Assembly: GCA_028023455.1 (NCBI GenBank)
Contig: JAQFVV010006306.1
Span: 4,297,859-4,361,858, forward strand
Length of the DNA: 64,000 nt
Direction: 5' to 3'
Source: Epiperipatus broadwayi
Taxonomy: Eukaryota > Onychophora > Udeonychophora > Euonychophora > Peripatidae
The translations under genes were made by a program, and so were the position numbers. Below are positions 1 to 11,235 of this stretch, in pieces. The notes beneath the pieces are model-generated. The model saw only the letters and a program-made list of their open reading frames with translations. It had not been told where the DNA came from and did no database searches. Numbering within the stretch: the stretch's first letter is position 1; every line of letters begins with the position of its first letter.

Positions 1-1550
1 TTCAAAAGCTACCAGAATAGCAATACCTTATAATACAAGAGCAAAAGAGAGATCAAGCACATATAGACTACATTTTAAATTAAATCTCAAGTCATAAAAC
101 ATACATTTTTACTATGCTTTTTTTAATCCATGAAATAATTATCAGTTCTAATTTCATGCAGAAAAACGATATCCAATTTATTTATATGGATAAAAAAGTT
201 TCTCTGTGAGTTCTACTAAAGTCCAAATGTATTAACAAGAAACATCACCAGTTGTTTAAATAGCTATTGTGTCAGCACAATAAAAAAATGGTTTCCTAGT
301 CAGAGATATACATTGAATTCAAATAAATGATATATTTCTTTCCGATCAAGTTATATGTTTTCTTGCCATTATAAAACCGAAGTTGAAAACCATAAAATAA
401 AATGAAAGTGTCAGAAATTATGCAAAAGTTTTCATTCCCAAGCAACTCACTTATGATGAAATAAAAGCTATTTGTGTTAGAATATGATTAGATGCAAAAT
501 ACCTGAATAATATTACCCTAGCACACACATTCTATCCCAACATAAATGAATCACTACTTAAATTTAAGGGCAAGTAAAATAATAAAAAATCACGTCAGAT
601 GTCACATGACCTAATTTTAATAAAGCTCGTATTTACTAATGTTATATATAGATCTTGCAAAATAAGGGAAAGTAAATCTTAATTTTGTATTTTAGGTTAT
701 TGGCAAATTCTTCCCATCTTGCTAATCAAAAATAATTTTCGATTATAGGATATTCTCATCATTTGAAAAACATGCTTTCCAGTTTGATGCTGAGTTGTTA
801 AAATACCTCAAGAAAAATCTGTTTTCCAGCATTGCTACAATGTATGTTGACAAGTTTATAACATCTCAAGATATTAAAAAGAATTTCATTTTTCAAAGAA
901 TGTTCCAAGAAAATATTAAAATCAATATTAAAAGAGAATAGTGTGTAAAAATTTGGTATTTTTTGAGATATTTTATAAAAAGGGTATGGAGTTACAATAT
1001 ATCTAGCCAAGATTAAAGCCCAGAAATTTCCACTGATCACCAATAGAAAATGATTATTCTTAGGTTTGTGTAATCTTAGTCACGAGTTCTATGCCAATAT
1101 AATTCATGAAACAAATGAAAGTTTGAATCAGAATGGAAATGAACCAGTCCGCAAGAGAAACTTCTAAACAATTTGCAAAAGATATTGTTTTAACTTTCTC
1201 AGATATCAATAACATTTTCTCTATACATAATGACAGTGGTGAATATAAATTAGATATGCTGTCGTTTTAACTATTGGAAGATAAAAAGCATAAAGTGTTA
1301 GTTTCTAAGAAGACATTTTTTAATACTAATCCTCAAAAATAATCCTTTGATATTGTCTGGGCCTAAACAATCTAAATAATAATAGATTTATTAGAAGAAG
1401 TTTGTTTTTACAAATTTGATTATTTCTTATTGATCTATAATGCTTAATGACAACTTTTGGTTTCCAACAGTTACACCTCACTGTCATCCATAAATCTTCC
1501 TGCAAATGTATGTCTCTAATTTCTTTATCTATTCCCTGTTTCCAATTTCA
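1..1550. other. AT-rich non-coding DNA, nothing recognised
   Basis: No open frame with recognisable protein similarity, no tRNA-like sequence and no obvious repeat structure. The short open frames here have the biased composition of random AT-rich DNA. Confidence 0.5.
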
Positions 1551-1559
1551 TTTTGAACA

Positions 1560-2190
1560 CTTATTTCTTTCCAGGTAATATCTATTTTGATATTTGTTTT
1601 GATACTCTTTCAAAACATTCTCTATATATGTACATAACATTCCAATTGTCTTGTTCTGGTAACATTTATTATAGGTTATTAAATAATAAATATTTTCCAA
1701 ATTCTTTTATTGCTTATGTGTTCTCTTCTTGGCTATTCTGGTCTTTGCTGATAATCCACTTCTGTAGTCATAAATTCCCTTTTCATTCTTTACTTCAACA
1801 GCCAAACCTGACTTCCATATGTAACTATATGTTTTATTATTGTGTTGTATATTTGTTTAATGACCTTTGATATATTCTGATTCCACAATATTCTATTTAA
1901 TATCATTATCGCTTTTCTATCCAGTACATTTCTTTCTCTTATAGCTTCATTTATTGTTTCTCTTTGTGTGATCTTCATGACTAGATACTTATATTCATCA
2001 CATTTTAAAATCTGTTGCCCATCTATTATAATCAATCCTCTGATATGAATGTTTTTTGGTTTTTGTTGTATTTATTTCCATGCTTCATTTTCTATATTCC
2101 TCTATAAATTTTCTAACCATATTTATCAAATCATAATGATTCTGAAACAAAATTATTTGATTATCACCATATTGGTATAAAATGTTTTAT
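1560..2190 (-). mobile_element. Non-LTR retrotransposon fragment (end of RT domain and post-RT region)
   Basis: On the minus strand, 2190 to about 2050 reads as the RT palm block, with YGDN where YADD/FADD is usual, followed by a helix and a KTK motif. The open stretch 2035-1790 continues as the post-RT connector: DGQQI, YKYLVMKI, ILW and YGSQVWLL match the usual IdGq...YKYLG...lW...YG.e.W pattern of RTE/CR1-like LINEs. Stop codons separate the blocks, and the rest of the element is missing. It is a 5'- and 3'-truncated dead copy. The clade is not certain. Confidence 0.6.
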
Positions 2191-3493
2191 TATTATGTAG
2201 AGGAATTTCCATTTTCTCACATTTCATTTTCCATATTTTAAGGATTTATTCTAAGATATAAGTTTGATTATTCCATTTCTATATTTTTCATAAACCATAT
2301 AAAAAGAATATAAAAATTTTTCATAAAATAAAAATCTATGGCTGATATTCTGAAACACAGTACTGTTCCATAAGTTATTTAAAATGTAAGGCTTGATTAT
2401 GTACATATTACATGAGCTGTGGATGTTTATTACCATAAATTGATTGCCAGTGCGATAAGTTAGCATTATGGGAAATAACATGAGTTTTTGTCACAATGAT
2501 TATGAAGCTATAATTTCCATTATAACTGACACTCATTAATAAACAAAACCATCATAATGTCACCCATAGGCCAGACAATAGATAGTATTGGGCAACATTT
2601 GGTAATCTAATTTAGCATAATTTCAGACTTGATACAATTGGCATCCAACATGGGACATAATTACATCATTTTAAATTTGGTGAATCAGACTGAAATAAAA
2701 TTGTATACAGATAATGGTGAATGACTCAACAATACCTTATATAGCAATATTCAAAATATTATTGACCTTTAAAGAAGAGTATCTTAAAATGTATAATTGA
2801 AAATAAAAAATAAAAGAAACACAGATATACTCTGTGAATAATGGACAATGAAGAAGTTATCATTATTTTTTATAAGAATGAAAAAGTTGGATCGGTTAAT
2901 TAGAAATAAAAAAAGAGAACAAGAGAACAACATATAGTAAAGCAGGTTTATGAGAGGAAATTATACAGAAAGGTTTTGAGAAAATATTTAGGTCAATGGG
3001 TAAGCTGTTTTTGGTGTTTTTATGATCATCATTATTCATAACAAGTTTTAAAGAATTTGTTTTTGCTCAGACAGAAGAAAGAGTAATATCTTTTAATTTC
3101 TAAGCCCATAAGGAGATAAATAAATAATAACTAGATGAAGATCAAACAAAATGAAACAGCAATTTAATGCACAAACAACAAACTAGAGTTGAAACAGCAG
3201 TGGTGTGAGTCAATAGTTGTAAGAGGCTATTAATAAGTCCATAAGGAAGAGAGGGTGGGAGAGAAAATAGTATCCCCTGGATATATTACTTGCATTGATA
3301 GAGGTGGCTACAGTAGAAAAATGATTCAAAATTTTGGAAGAAATGCAGCTGGAAAGTAAAAAAAAATGTTAGAAGAAGTGTGACAGAAAAGGGATTTAAA
3401 ATTGGAAATGCTGTAGAGAAATGATGAAAGTCAAAGATCAGAACAAGGGATGATGAGAACTGATAAAAGGTTGGAGCCAATTCAAGCAAGGAT
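2191..3493. other. AT-rich non-coding DNA, nothing recognised
   Basis: No recognisable gene or tRNA. From about 2940 the plus strand becomes purine-rich, leading into the coiled-coil reading frame at 3494. It may be the decayed upstream part of the same mobile element. Confidence 0.35.
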
Positions 3494-3766
3494 GTGAAAA
3501 GTCAACAAATTATAAAAGATATGAAGATCATTAGAGAAGACAGAGTGTCACAAGAACAAATGTGGCAGAAAAAGGAAGTTATAGAAAACAGAATATCTGC
3601 AAATATGGAGCAAAAATCATTGACAGTTGAGGAAGGCCAGATGCAGTCACAAGAGGCCATACAGAACATTGTAGAAAGGATGGAAGATTTTGAAGTGAAA
3701 GAAAAAGTCAGAAAAGAATCTGAAGAGCAGAAGTGTTGGAGAAACATCCAAAAGAGGAAAATCTAG
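3494..3766 (+). pseudogene. Possible gag or ORF1 coiled-coil remnant
   Basis: A 90-residue open frame rich in Glu, Lys and Gln with heptad-like spacing (EQMWQKKEVIENRI, then NIVERMEDFEVKEK). This composition is typical of the N-terminal coiled coil of arthropod Ty3/gypsy Gag proteins or LINE ORF1 proteins. The upstream 200 bases have the same flavour but contain stops. No capsid, zinc knuckle or pol follows. A chance open frame in purine-rich DNA is the main alternative. Confidence 0.25.
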
Positions 3767-3828
3767 AGAGGTGGCTAGCATAATGAATGGAATGAAAACT
3801 TAACACACAAAAATGAAAAATAATCAGA

Positions 3829-4234
3829 ACTGTATTTTTATATTGGACTATTTCCATTATCTATTATGTGCATTGAATGTCTTTAGAAAAGTTTAATTCT
3901 TAGTTAAATATTCCAAATGCATTCAACTGTTAGTAATATCACAGCAAACAGGTTAGTATATGCACCGTTAGTAATATCACAGCAAACAAATGTTAATAAT
4001 ATCACAGCAAACAGGTTAGGTTATGCACTAACTGTTAGTAGTATCACAGCAAACAGGTTAGTATATGCATGTTTTGAAAGGTCTTTTTCTCCCCTCTTCT
4101 TCAGGTGTTGCTGGCTTGACCAGTGACAGTACTAGCATAGGATTCGAACCTGGGTCCTTAGATTCTTGATTATTGAAATTTAAGGTAATGCTCTAACCAA
4201 CAGCCATCCTGCCAAAGGCAACAGTATGTAGTAA
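3829..4234 (-). repeat. Pseudo-LTR of the Penelope-like element, downstream copy
   Basis: Direct repeat of 6648-7016 flanking the PLE body. In plus orientation both begin CTGTATTTTTATATTGGAC and end GTAGTAAT. Inside are 3-4 degenerate copies of a unit containing GTTAGTAATATCACAGCAAA, then CTCTTCTTCAGGTG, then a minus-strand tRNA-like module. Here box B (4140-4150) is intact but box A (about 4191-4209) has lost four bases. Flanking direct copies of this kind (pLTRs) are normal for Penelope elements and reflect partial tandem insertion. Confidence 0.75.
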
Positions 4235-4373
4235 TTTCATATACTTATCTACGAGGTTCCTCCTGATTTCTCCACTTTTTCCTCAGAGCAAAGTTGGTGA
4301 TTTCCATACATTATGTATAGTCACACTAGGTTGGCTTATGGGACTTTTTGCCATTGTCATGTGAGCAGCTTCT

Positions 4374-4604
4374 TTAAATTTTCTTCTTTGTACCTTTTCT
4401 TCTTTTTGTATTTTCCCAATTGAACATATGTTCATTGGTCCATACATGGTCTGCTACCTTAGACACATCTGTTTTCTCTCTTCTAATCATCAGTTTATGT
4501 TCTTGCAAGCGCTTTTGAATGGGATGGCTGGTCTCACCAATATATGTTCTTCCACATTCAGATGGTATTTCATAGATGCAGTTTTTTTCTTTGCAGTATT
4601 TCAA
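4374..4604 (-). pseudogene. PLE GIY-YIG endonuclease domain
   Basis: Contains CIYEIPSECGRTYIGET, matching the two-strand GIY-YIG core with the Cys spacing seen in EN+ Penelope elements, and IQKRLQEHK with the catalytic-region Arg and Glu/His. Further on, VADHVWTNEHMFNWENTK matches the conserved H...H.fdwenTK block. The tail continues in another frame to about 4260 (KEAAHMTM, SQPSV), typical of the PLE C terminus. The enzyme nicks the target to prime reverse transcription. It sits about 330 bases downstream of the RT, separated by the linker with two frame changes. Confidence 0.8.
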
Positions 4605-4934
4605 GTTTAGGCTTTGTAGATGTTAGAATTCCTCGTAGTGTGGTATGGCTCTGGAAATCTGTTCTGATGTTATACTGATTGCAGATTTTCCTTAATTTGT
4701 CTGCTATTTTTGGAATGTATGGATACACTACTGTACCAATAATTGTCTTTTTTCTTGATGGTTCTTTTTGTTGTCTATTTAATATTTTCTTAATAACAGC
4801 TGATGGATAACCATTTTTCTTAAGAGTTTGTTCTATATAGATCTTTTTTTTTCCAAATCACCAGTTTCTGAACAAACTTCTTTTGCTCTGTTCATACTGA
4901 TAGTATAACTCCATGTTTTGTGTTTCTGGTGTGA

Positions 4935-5594
4935 TTAGATGTATAGGCTAGGTATATTCCTGTATGTGTAGGTTTTCAGTAAACTGTAGTTTTGATTTTG
5001 CCATGAGGGAAATCTTGTCACAAGAACATCTAAGAATGCCAATTTTTGTTCTTGTTCTGGTTCTATTGTAAATTTAATTGAAGGGGATATGTTGTTGATG
5101 TGTGTCCAGAAAGTTTGTAGCAATGCTTCACCATGTGGTCATACAACAAATGTATCATCCACATAGCGAAGCCAAACTTTAGGTGGATAAGTAGTTTTTA
5201 TGGCTGTGGTTTCAAGTTCTTCCATGTAAATATTGCTAATCAGGGGAGACAATGGTGAGCCCATAGCCATTCCTTGATTTTGTTTGAAGAATTCTGTGTT
5301 ATATTGAAAGTAGGTTGTTTTTATACAGAAAGTTAATAGTTCCATTATGCTATCAATAGGAAGAGCTGTTCTGGTTTGTAAACTATTATTATCATTTAAC
5401 CTTTTCTTTACAATAGACAATGCTTCTTCACATGGTACATTTGTGAATAAACTTTCCACATCAAAGCTTACCAGTAAGTCAGTTCTTTCAATTTTCATGT
5501 TCTTGATTAATTCTACAAAGTGTCTAGAATCCCTGACAAATGATTGGGTCTTGCATGCCAAAGGACTTAGAACTTTGAGAAGAAATCTTGCCAA
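4935..5594 (-). pseudogene. PLE reverse transcriptase palm and thumb
   Basis: Motif A is seen as LLVSFDVESLFTNVP, motif B as QGMAMGSPLSPLISNIYMEE and the catalytic YVDD as WLRYVDDTFVV. The last has both active-site Asp residues. A TGA immediately after TFVV (5139-5141) replaces what is normally Trp. The frame then continues as PHGEALLQTFWTHINN and EQKLAFLDVLV (RT motif D/E region) down to 4935. All blocks share one frame with the upstream part at 5631-6548. The RT of PLEs is telomerase-related and copies the element at a nicked target. Confidence 0.85.
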
Positions 5595-5630
5595 ATTCTG
5601 ACAAGGTGAATCTCTAGAACTAACAGTAGG

Positions 5631-6548
5631 TCATAATGGAACATGATCCTTATGGATTTTAGGTAGACCATAAAGATGAGGAATTTTGCTGAAATATGAT
5701 GTTATTTTACTCTTTTCTGAATCAGTGAAGTACTTGCAATGCTTTTTGAGTAATGCTTGTAATTTTGTTTTCGTACTTGGTATCGGATCTTTTGCCACTT
5801 TTCTATAATGGCCAGCTGTGAGGAGTTCTTGTATTTTGTTGTTGTAATCAGTTGTATCCATTACAACTGTTGCATTGCCTTTGTTAGCAGGGAGAATAAT
5901 TATAGATTTATCTTCTTTGAGAGATTTAATTGCTTTCCTCTTCCCATAGGATATGTTCGACTGCAATTTTTGTTGCTTGTCAAGTGTTGTTTTTATTCTC
6001 CAGCATAATTCTGCTGCTTCTTCTAAAGGCAATTTTTTAGTGACTTCCTCAGTGGCTGCCATTATATCTAATAAGGGGATATTAAATAGTGTTACAGCAA
6101 AGTTTAAACCTCTTTCAAGAACAAAAATTTCAGTATCTGTTAGATGCTTAGAACTTAGATTTTTAACAGATGAAGCTGTTACATTGCTTGGTACATTATG
6201 ATTTTTGATATGCCCATGTAGGTTAGCAAGTTTCTTCTTTTGACATTCTTTTATTTTTCCATGTAATATAAAATATGATTTTCTTACTGCTTGAAAAACT
6301 CTCATGTAGTCATCACCAGTAAGTTTATTTTTTAGAAGACATTCTACATTATTAATTGAATGCATTGTTTGATACTTAGAAAACCTTTGAGCATTTATTC
6401 TTTCTTTTAGCAGAGCTTCACTTGCTCTCTGAGTAATTTTCTCAGCTCTCTGAGAGTGAATTGGAGGTTTTAGTTGCAAACCTTTAGGAATTATCCCTTC
6501 CGATTTACATTTAGATAGGAAAGTTAAATGATTTTCTACTTTGGCCAA
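5631..6548 (-). pseudogene. PLE N-terminal region leading into RT
   Basis: About 305 residues without a stop. The frame extends further upstream, with no stop found up to about 6650, so the listed start (a TTG codon) is not the real one. Family-typical blocks are LENH-like VENHLTFL, KSIIILPANKGNATVVMD (the PLE 'vlpADKG.a.Vvmd' block before the RT) and YGLPKIHKDHVPL (RT motif 1/2). It ends at a TGA at 5628-5630 that interrupts the usual VPLRP. Downstream sequence continues in the same frame. Confidence 0.8.
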
Positions 6549-6851
6549 CTTTAGACATAATTTTTCATAATGTCTAAAGTTTAATATAGTATCGGGTCCA
6601 TACCGAATACTTAGTGTTTTTCTGAAGGTTTGTGATAATGGTGTTCTAGCTGTATTTTTATATTGGACTATTCCATCATCTAATATGTGTGTTGAATGTC
6701 TTTAGAAAAGTTTAATTTTTAGTTAAATATTCCAAATGCATTCAACTGTTAGTAATATCACAGCAAACAGGTTAGTATATGCACCAACTGTTAGTAATAT
6801 CACAGCAAACAAATGTTAATAATATCACAGCAAACAGGTTAGTATATGCAT

Positions 6852-6885
6852 GTTTCGAGAGGTATTTTTCTCCCCTCTTCTTCAG
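6852..6885 (-). ncRNA. Hammerhead-like core in the PLE pseudo-LTR
   Basis: On the minus strand the order is CTGAAGA (6885-6879), a hairpin AGAGG...CCTCT (5 bp, 11-nt loop), one C, then GAAAC (6856-6852). This matches the conserved hammerhead core CUGANGA / stem II / GAAA, apart from an extra C before GAAA. I cannot build a convincing stem I or cleavage triplet. The other pLTR copy keeps CTGAAGA but has GAAA changed to AAAA. PLEs of many animals are known to carry hammerheads in their pLTRs, which supports the call. Confidence 0.4.
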
Positions 6886-6920
6886 GTGTTGCTGGCCTGA
6901 CCAGTGACAGTACTAGTATG

Positions 6921-6988
6921 GGATTCGAACCTTGTCCTTAGATTCTTGATTATTGAAATTTAATGTAACACTCTAACCAACTGAGCCA
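6921..6988 (-). ncRNA. tRNA-like (SINE-like) pol III promoter module inside the pLTR
   Basis: Minus strand: box A TGGCTCAGTTGGTTAGAG (6988-6971) and box B GGTTCGAATCC (6931-6921) both fit the tRNA consensus. The distance between the boxes is longer than in most tRNAs. No complete cloverleaf forms, so it is tRNA-derived rather than a working tRNA. The module is shared by both pLTRs, so it belongs to the element and is not a later insertion. Confidence 0.6.
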
Positions 6989-7019
6989 TCCTGCCAAAGG
7001 CAGCAGTATGTAGTAATCA

Positions 7020-9980
7020 AACTATAATGGAGTGGAACAGTAACATATATGAATGCCATAGTTAAGGATATACAGAGTTTCAAAGAAAAGGGAAAGAGAA
7101 TAATGGTTACAGGGGACTTGAATGGACATATTAACAAGAATGGACAGCTTTTGAAAGTTTTTTGACAGAGAGTGAATTTGAGCATTTATGAGGGACAATA
7201 CACATGGTCTAAAAATAATATATTCCACACAATAGATTATGTATTAATAGAGAAAGAGGGAATGAATAAAGTATGGAAAATTAAAATGTTTGATAATGAA
7301 GAGAATACGGAATAATGATCATAATTTCTTTATAATACAAATGATTAGTAATGTGGTGGAAAATAGTAATAAAAGTAGTAAGATAGTGAAAGATGCAGAT
7401 GGAAAATGAATGATAAAAATAAGTTAGAGAAATATAAAATAAAAGTTGAAGAAATCATGGAAGAGTTGGTCAGGGATGAATATAAGGATTGGTGTGGTGA
7501 AGTAGAAAAAATGGCAGGGTTTTAGGTGAGACTATTTAGAAGAATAAAAGTAATAGAAGAGTTAGTAAAAGTGTAAAAGAAAGAAAAAAAGTAGAGAATA
7601 TAAGTGTGCTACTAAGAACAAACAAAGTGAAGAAGATGTTAATGTATTTTTTAAAGAAAGGTGTTGGCTAAAATAGATAATTATACAGAGAGAATAAAAT
7701 TAAATAGTAAATTGTTGGTGGATATTAATAAAAGTGGAAGAGATGGGAATAAAATTTTTTGGAAATACATAAAAAAAAAAAGAAATATAGGGGAGATAAA
7801 TAATATTACTAGATGATGTGGGAATAGGGTGTAGCTCTAGAGAAGAATTAGTCATTATTAAATAAGTATGTAATGGATTTAGGAAAGATGTTAAATGTGA
7901 AGGACAGAGTTATAACAAACATGATTTGAATGAGGCAGGGAAGAAATTGAAAAGTGGTAAGGCAAGAGGTTTAGATGGATAGGCTGTAGAGATGTTAATG
8001 AATTTAGAAAGTATGGCAAAATTAAACTATTATCGTTTTAATAAGATGACACAGAAGAGAGATTTTACAGATAATTAGAGTAATACAAGAGTAAGGCTAC
8101 TATTTGAAGGAAGGATAAGAATCATAGAAAATTTAGCAATTATAGACAGATAGTAGTAATATCAGTATTATATAAGGTTTTCGCATATATGATGGCTGGA
8201 AGGATTGCAAAATGGATGGAAGAAAATAATATAGTGGGAGAAATTGAAGAAGGTTTTTAATCAGATAGACATATAGGAAATAATTTATTTGTAGTTAGAC
8301 AGCTTATAGACATGAGTAGAAATATAGGTAGACAATTATATATGGTTTTTATAAATATAGAGAAGGCTTATGATAGAATGAATAGAAATAGATTATGGGT
8401 AAGTTTACTAAATTTAGGAATGAATGGAGCTTTAGTAGATCTTATTAAGAGATTGTACGAAAATAATTATTAAAAATAATTATTATACATATCAATTAGG
8501 GAGTATAGAATCAGTTAAAGTTAAAAATGGGGCAGGACTAAGGCAAGGATGCCCTATGTCACATTTTTTTTGTATTTGAGAGAAATGGGGAGAGCAATAT
8601 AAAGACTAGGAAGAGGGGTAGAGATACCTTTAATAGGTAGCAAGGGAGTATATACATTATCGGGTCTCTTATTTGTGGATGTCTTCTTGTGCACAGAAAT
8701 TAGGGAAGATATGGAAGCTATGCTGAAGACATGCACAAGGGTGGGTAAAGAGATGGGGATTAAATTTAGTGAAAATAAATCAAAAACGATGATAATTAAT
8801 ACTGTGGAAAGAGAAGAAAAAGAATTTTTATTGAGGGATATAAAATTAAGTGTGGCGAATATGTATAATTATTTAGGAATTGTTTTAAGTCATCAGAGAA
8901 ATTGTTTGGATGAATTGAAGAAAAAATTAATAAATGAACCAAAGACAAGAAAGGGATTGATAAAGTTTAACATTGTTTTCATATAATAAATATGATGTAA
9001 CTAGACTTGTATGGAAGGGTGTGACAGTAGCAGAGTTAACATATGGTAACAATGCATTGTGTTAGTAAAGGGATTTTAGATTACTTAGAAAAAGTAGAAA
9101 GAGAAGTATGAAAACATGCATTAGATGCAGAGATGTGGACAGCAAAGGAGGCAATTCAAGGAGAAATGGGATGGTCAAGTTTTTATATGAGAGATGCAAA
9201 AAGCAAAATGAAAATGTTCGATAGGTTGCAATTTATGAATAATAAGAGAATAATCAAATAGTATTTACTTGAGTTATGAGTAAATGACAGGCAACAAGAT
9301 GGGTGAGAAAAGTAATACAGTATGCAGATTTGGGTAAAGAATATATGTCAGAATACTTATACAAAAGGTGGGATGATTATGTTAGGAGAATTGTTGAGTG
9401 TTATAATGGCAAGGAATGAGGTAGAAGAATAGATGTACTAATAAAAAAATAGGGAGTTGGAGAACTATTATGGAGAACAAAAAGAGTTTAAATATATGTA
9501 AAAGGAAACAGAATATTGGATGCAAATTAATTTATAATAATAGCAAGGAAAGTAGTTTACTATTTAAAGCTTGAACAGGATTGTTAACAACAAGGGAATA
9601 TATAAATAAATGGAGAAATGTGGATGATTTAGTCTGCAAGTTGTGTAAGGAAGGCATAGAAAATATTAGGCATCTGTTAATTGAATGTAAATGCACAAAA
9701 GTAGAAAGGGTACAAATAACTAAGTTGTGAAAGAATAAATATAAATAAAGTGATTATACACAAAGTGGGTTATTGATTTTTATGCTGGGTTTGGAAAAAG
9801 ATAAGGGGGATTTAGATATAAAGGCCACGGAGTTGACAAAGATTATGTTGTGAAAATGGGATGGAGCAGGATAGAGATTATGGGAAAAACTTAGGATGGG
9901 GAATGGAAAGATAAAGTGGCTAACAAGTTTCTCTGGGATTAGTTGCTGAGAGATTCCTGACTCTGAAAAAGCCACAGTGC
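7020..9980 (+). mobile_element. Degenerate APE-type LINE
   Basis: Blocks in order on the plus strand: apurinic endonuclease (7100-7320: RIMVTGDLNGHI, YTWSKNN, HTIDYVLIE); RT (8130-8790: NYRQI, EGF, NLFVVRQLID, MVFINIEKAYDRM, GAGLRQGCPMS, LLFVDVF with the usual ADD damaged); post-RT (8790-8990: YNYLGIVLS); and a C-terminal Cys/His block near 9630-9700 (CKLCKEGIENIRHLLIECKC). Many stops and frameshifts. The 3' end, to about 9965, matches a second copy in inverse orientation at 46890-47240. It starts directly at the edge of the PLE pLTR. Confidence 0.75.
8675..8986 (+). pseudogene. LINE RT fragment, longest open piece
   Basis: A 103-residue open frame covering the end of the RT palm and the thumb. 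LCTEIREDMEAMLKTC follows the catalytic Asp region, IKFSENKSKTMIIN is the conserved 'KT' block, and NMYNYLGIVLS the 'YLG' block. The first catalytic Asp motif is reduced to FVDV. It is part of the surrounding dead LINE, not a separate gene. Confidence 0.7.
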
Positions 9981-10694
9981 ATCACATTGGTGTAACATCA
10001 AACATGTCAATAAGGACGTGTATAGGACAGAGAAATTAATTTATTTTCACAGAAATGATCTAAAAATGAAACAAATATGATGTAAGAGTAATATTTTTAT
10101 GTATGCAATAGACTAAGAGGATGACAAATCTGTCGGTAGAAGGATAGAACATTTATTGAAAGGAAACTAAATTGTTAAACAAATGTACGAATTAAAGTGA
10201 CGATTGGGAAATTAAAAAAATCGTTCCACGATAAACTAAACCACAAGAATCTTTTTATTTCATTTTTGGTAAAAGAAAGGCAAGGATATTATAGTACCAG
10301 TGCCTAGGTTTAAACCCAGTATTTTTTCCCTCTTCAAAAACAAATAAGCATTTTCCTAGTAGAAGAACTGTCTTTTACTCAAAAAGATTTAACAAATTTT
10401 GTTAAATTTGTATAGTTAAAAGCTATGAAAATGCTGATTGGTTGCTTTATCAAACTCCGGAAATGAACTTTACTATCTGAAATTAATACAAGAAAATGCT
10501 TTTAGATAACGATTGATAACTGGAAAAAAAATGATCTAAACGTGATGTATATAAAATAGAATAACGCCTTCATGTTTGTTGCACAAACTAAAATTTTTAT
10601 AAATTTTCTCTTTTTTTTTACGTTATTTTATTTTAAAGTTCTTTGTTCTGTGAATTTAAGAATATATAATTAATTTATTGTAAATAGTTTTATA
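9981..10694. other. AT-rich non-coding DNA, nothing recognised
   Basis: No coding potential, tRNA or repeat recognised between the LINE end and the inverted repeat at 10695. Confidence 0.4.
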
Positions 10695-10790
10695 GGGATT
10701 TGAACTCAGACTTTCAAGTACCCATCAACTATCCATACTATCTCATACTACCGATACACATGCCCACACACATGTAGAAAAGATAAATAA

Positions 10791-10838
10791 TCACCAATAT
10801 TCGTATTTGGTGCTAAACTAACACTCATCAGTTGATCC
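10791..10838 (-). ncRNA. Hammerhead ribozyme motif, family C, left arm
   Basis: Minus strand: stem I strand GGATCAA, core CTGATGA (10831-10825), stem II GTGTTAGTTTAGCAC, CAAA (ancestral GAAA with one change), short helix III ending in the triplet ATA, then TTGGTG closing stem I. Core and stem II are clear. The G-to-C change in GAAA would probably abolish cleavage. Confidence 0.6.
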
Positions 10839-11100
10839 ATATTATCATCTCCCACACACATATATAATCAGTGTTCAGTTTATGTTACAAATCTTCATAC
10901 TTTAATGGACAGGCTTCAATCTACTCCAACTCTTCAGCCATCTGTACCACTGAAAATCTGATGGTGAAAAGCCCAAATCCCATGCTGATGCCAATATTAT
11001 TGCCATACCCATGATGACCTCAAGTCACTTTGACCCCTCATGTATTTTAATATAAACCGAACACTGATTATATATATGTGTGTGTGTGTATGATAATCTG

Positions 11101-11146
11101 GACCAACTGATGAGTGCTGGTTTAGCACGAAATATGTCTATTGGTG
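11101..11146 (+). ncRNA. Hammerhead ribozyme motif, family C, right arm (best-kept core)
   Basis: Order on the plus strand: GACCAA (stem I 5' strand), CTGATGA (11107-11113), GTGCTGGTTTAGCAC (perfect 5-bp stem II, 11114-11128), GAAA (11129-11132), TATGTCTA, then TTGG (stem I 3' strand pairing with CCAA). All invariant core positions are present. Helix III is weak, as in published PLE and retrozyme hammerheads. The cleavage triplet is either CUA next to TTGG or GUC two bases earlier. Confidence 0.7.
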
Positions 11147-11235
11147 ATTATTTATCTTTTCTACATGTGTATCAGTAGTATGAGATATTGTGGAGAGTTG
11201 ATAGGTACTTGAAAGTCTGACTTCAAATCCCTATA

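Larger units (their letters stand above)
4250..6650 (-). mobile_element. Penelope-like element body (RT plus GIY-YIG endonuclease), lightly damaged
   Basis: A single long minus-strand gene can be followed from about 6650, where the frame is open into the upstream pLTR, down to about 4260. Order: N-terminal PLE region, RT, linker, GIY-YIG nuclease, short C-terminal tail. The lesions I see are a TGA at 5628-5630 where the family has Arg after HVPL, a TGA at 5139-5141 just after YVDDTFVV, and a pair of roughly compensating frame changes at A-runs (about 4850 and 4585). Both TGAs fit single transitions (CGA or TGG to TGA). The element is therefore young or lightly decayed. It is bounded by ~370-405 bp pLTRs. 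Confidence 0.85.
6648..7016 (-). repeat. Pseudo-LTR of the Penelope-like element, upstream copy
   Basis: Near-identical direct repeat of 3829-4234. On the minus strand it lies immediately 5' of the PLE gene, and the gene's open frame runs out of it. It contains the short GTTAGTAATATCACAG repeats, a hammerhead-like core (6852-6885) and a well-kept tRNA-like module (6921-6988). It probably supplies the promoter, since internal pol III-like boxes are present. Confidence 0.75.
10695..11235. repeat. Family C inverted repeat with a hammerhead in each arm
   Basis: The arms 10695-10890 and about 11050-11235 are inverted copies: GATTTGAACTCAGACTTTCA on the left pairs with the complement of TGAAAGTCTGACTTCAAATC on the right. 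The middle (10890-11050) is single copy. Each arm holds a hammerhead fold pointing outwards (10791-10838 minus, 11101-11146 plus). The left arm and part of the middle recur at 56835-57150, so this is an interspersed family. No open frame. Confidence 0.7.
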
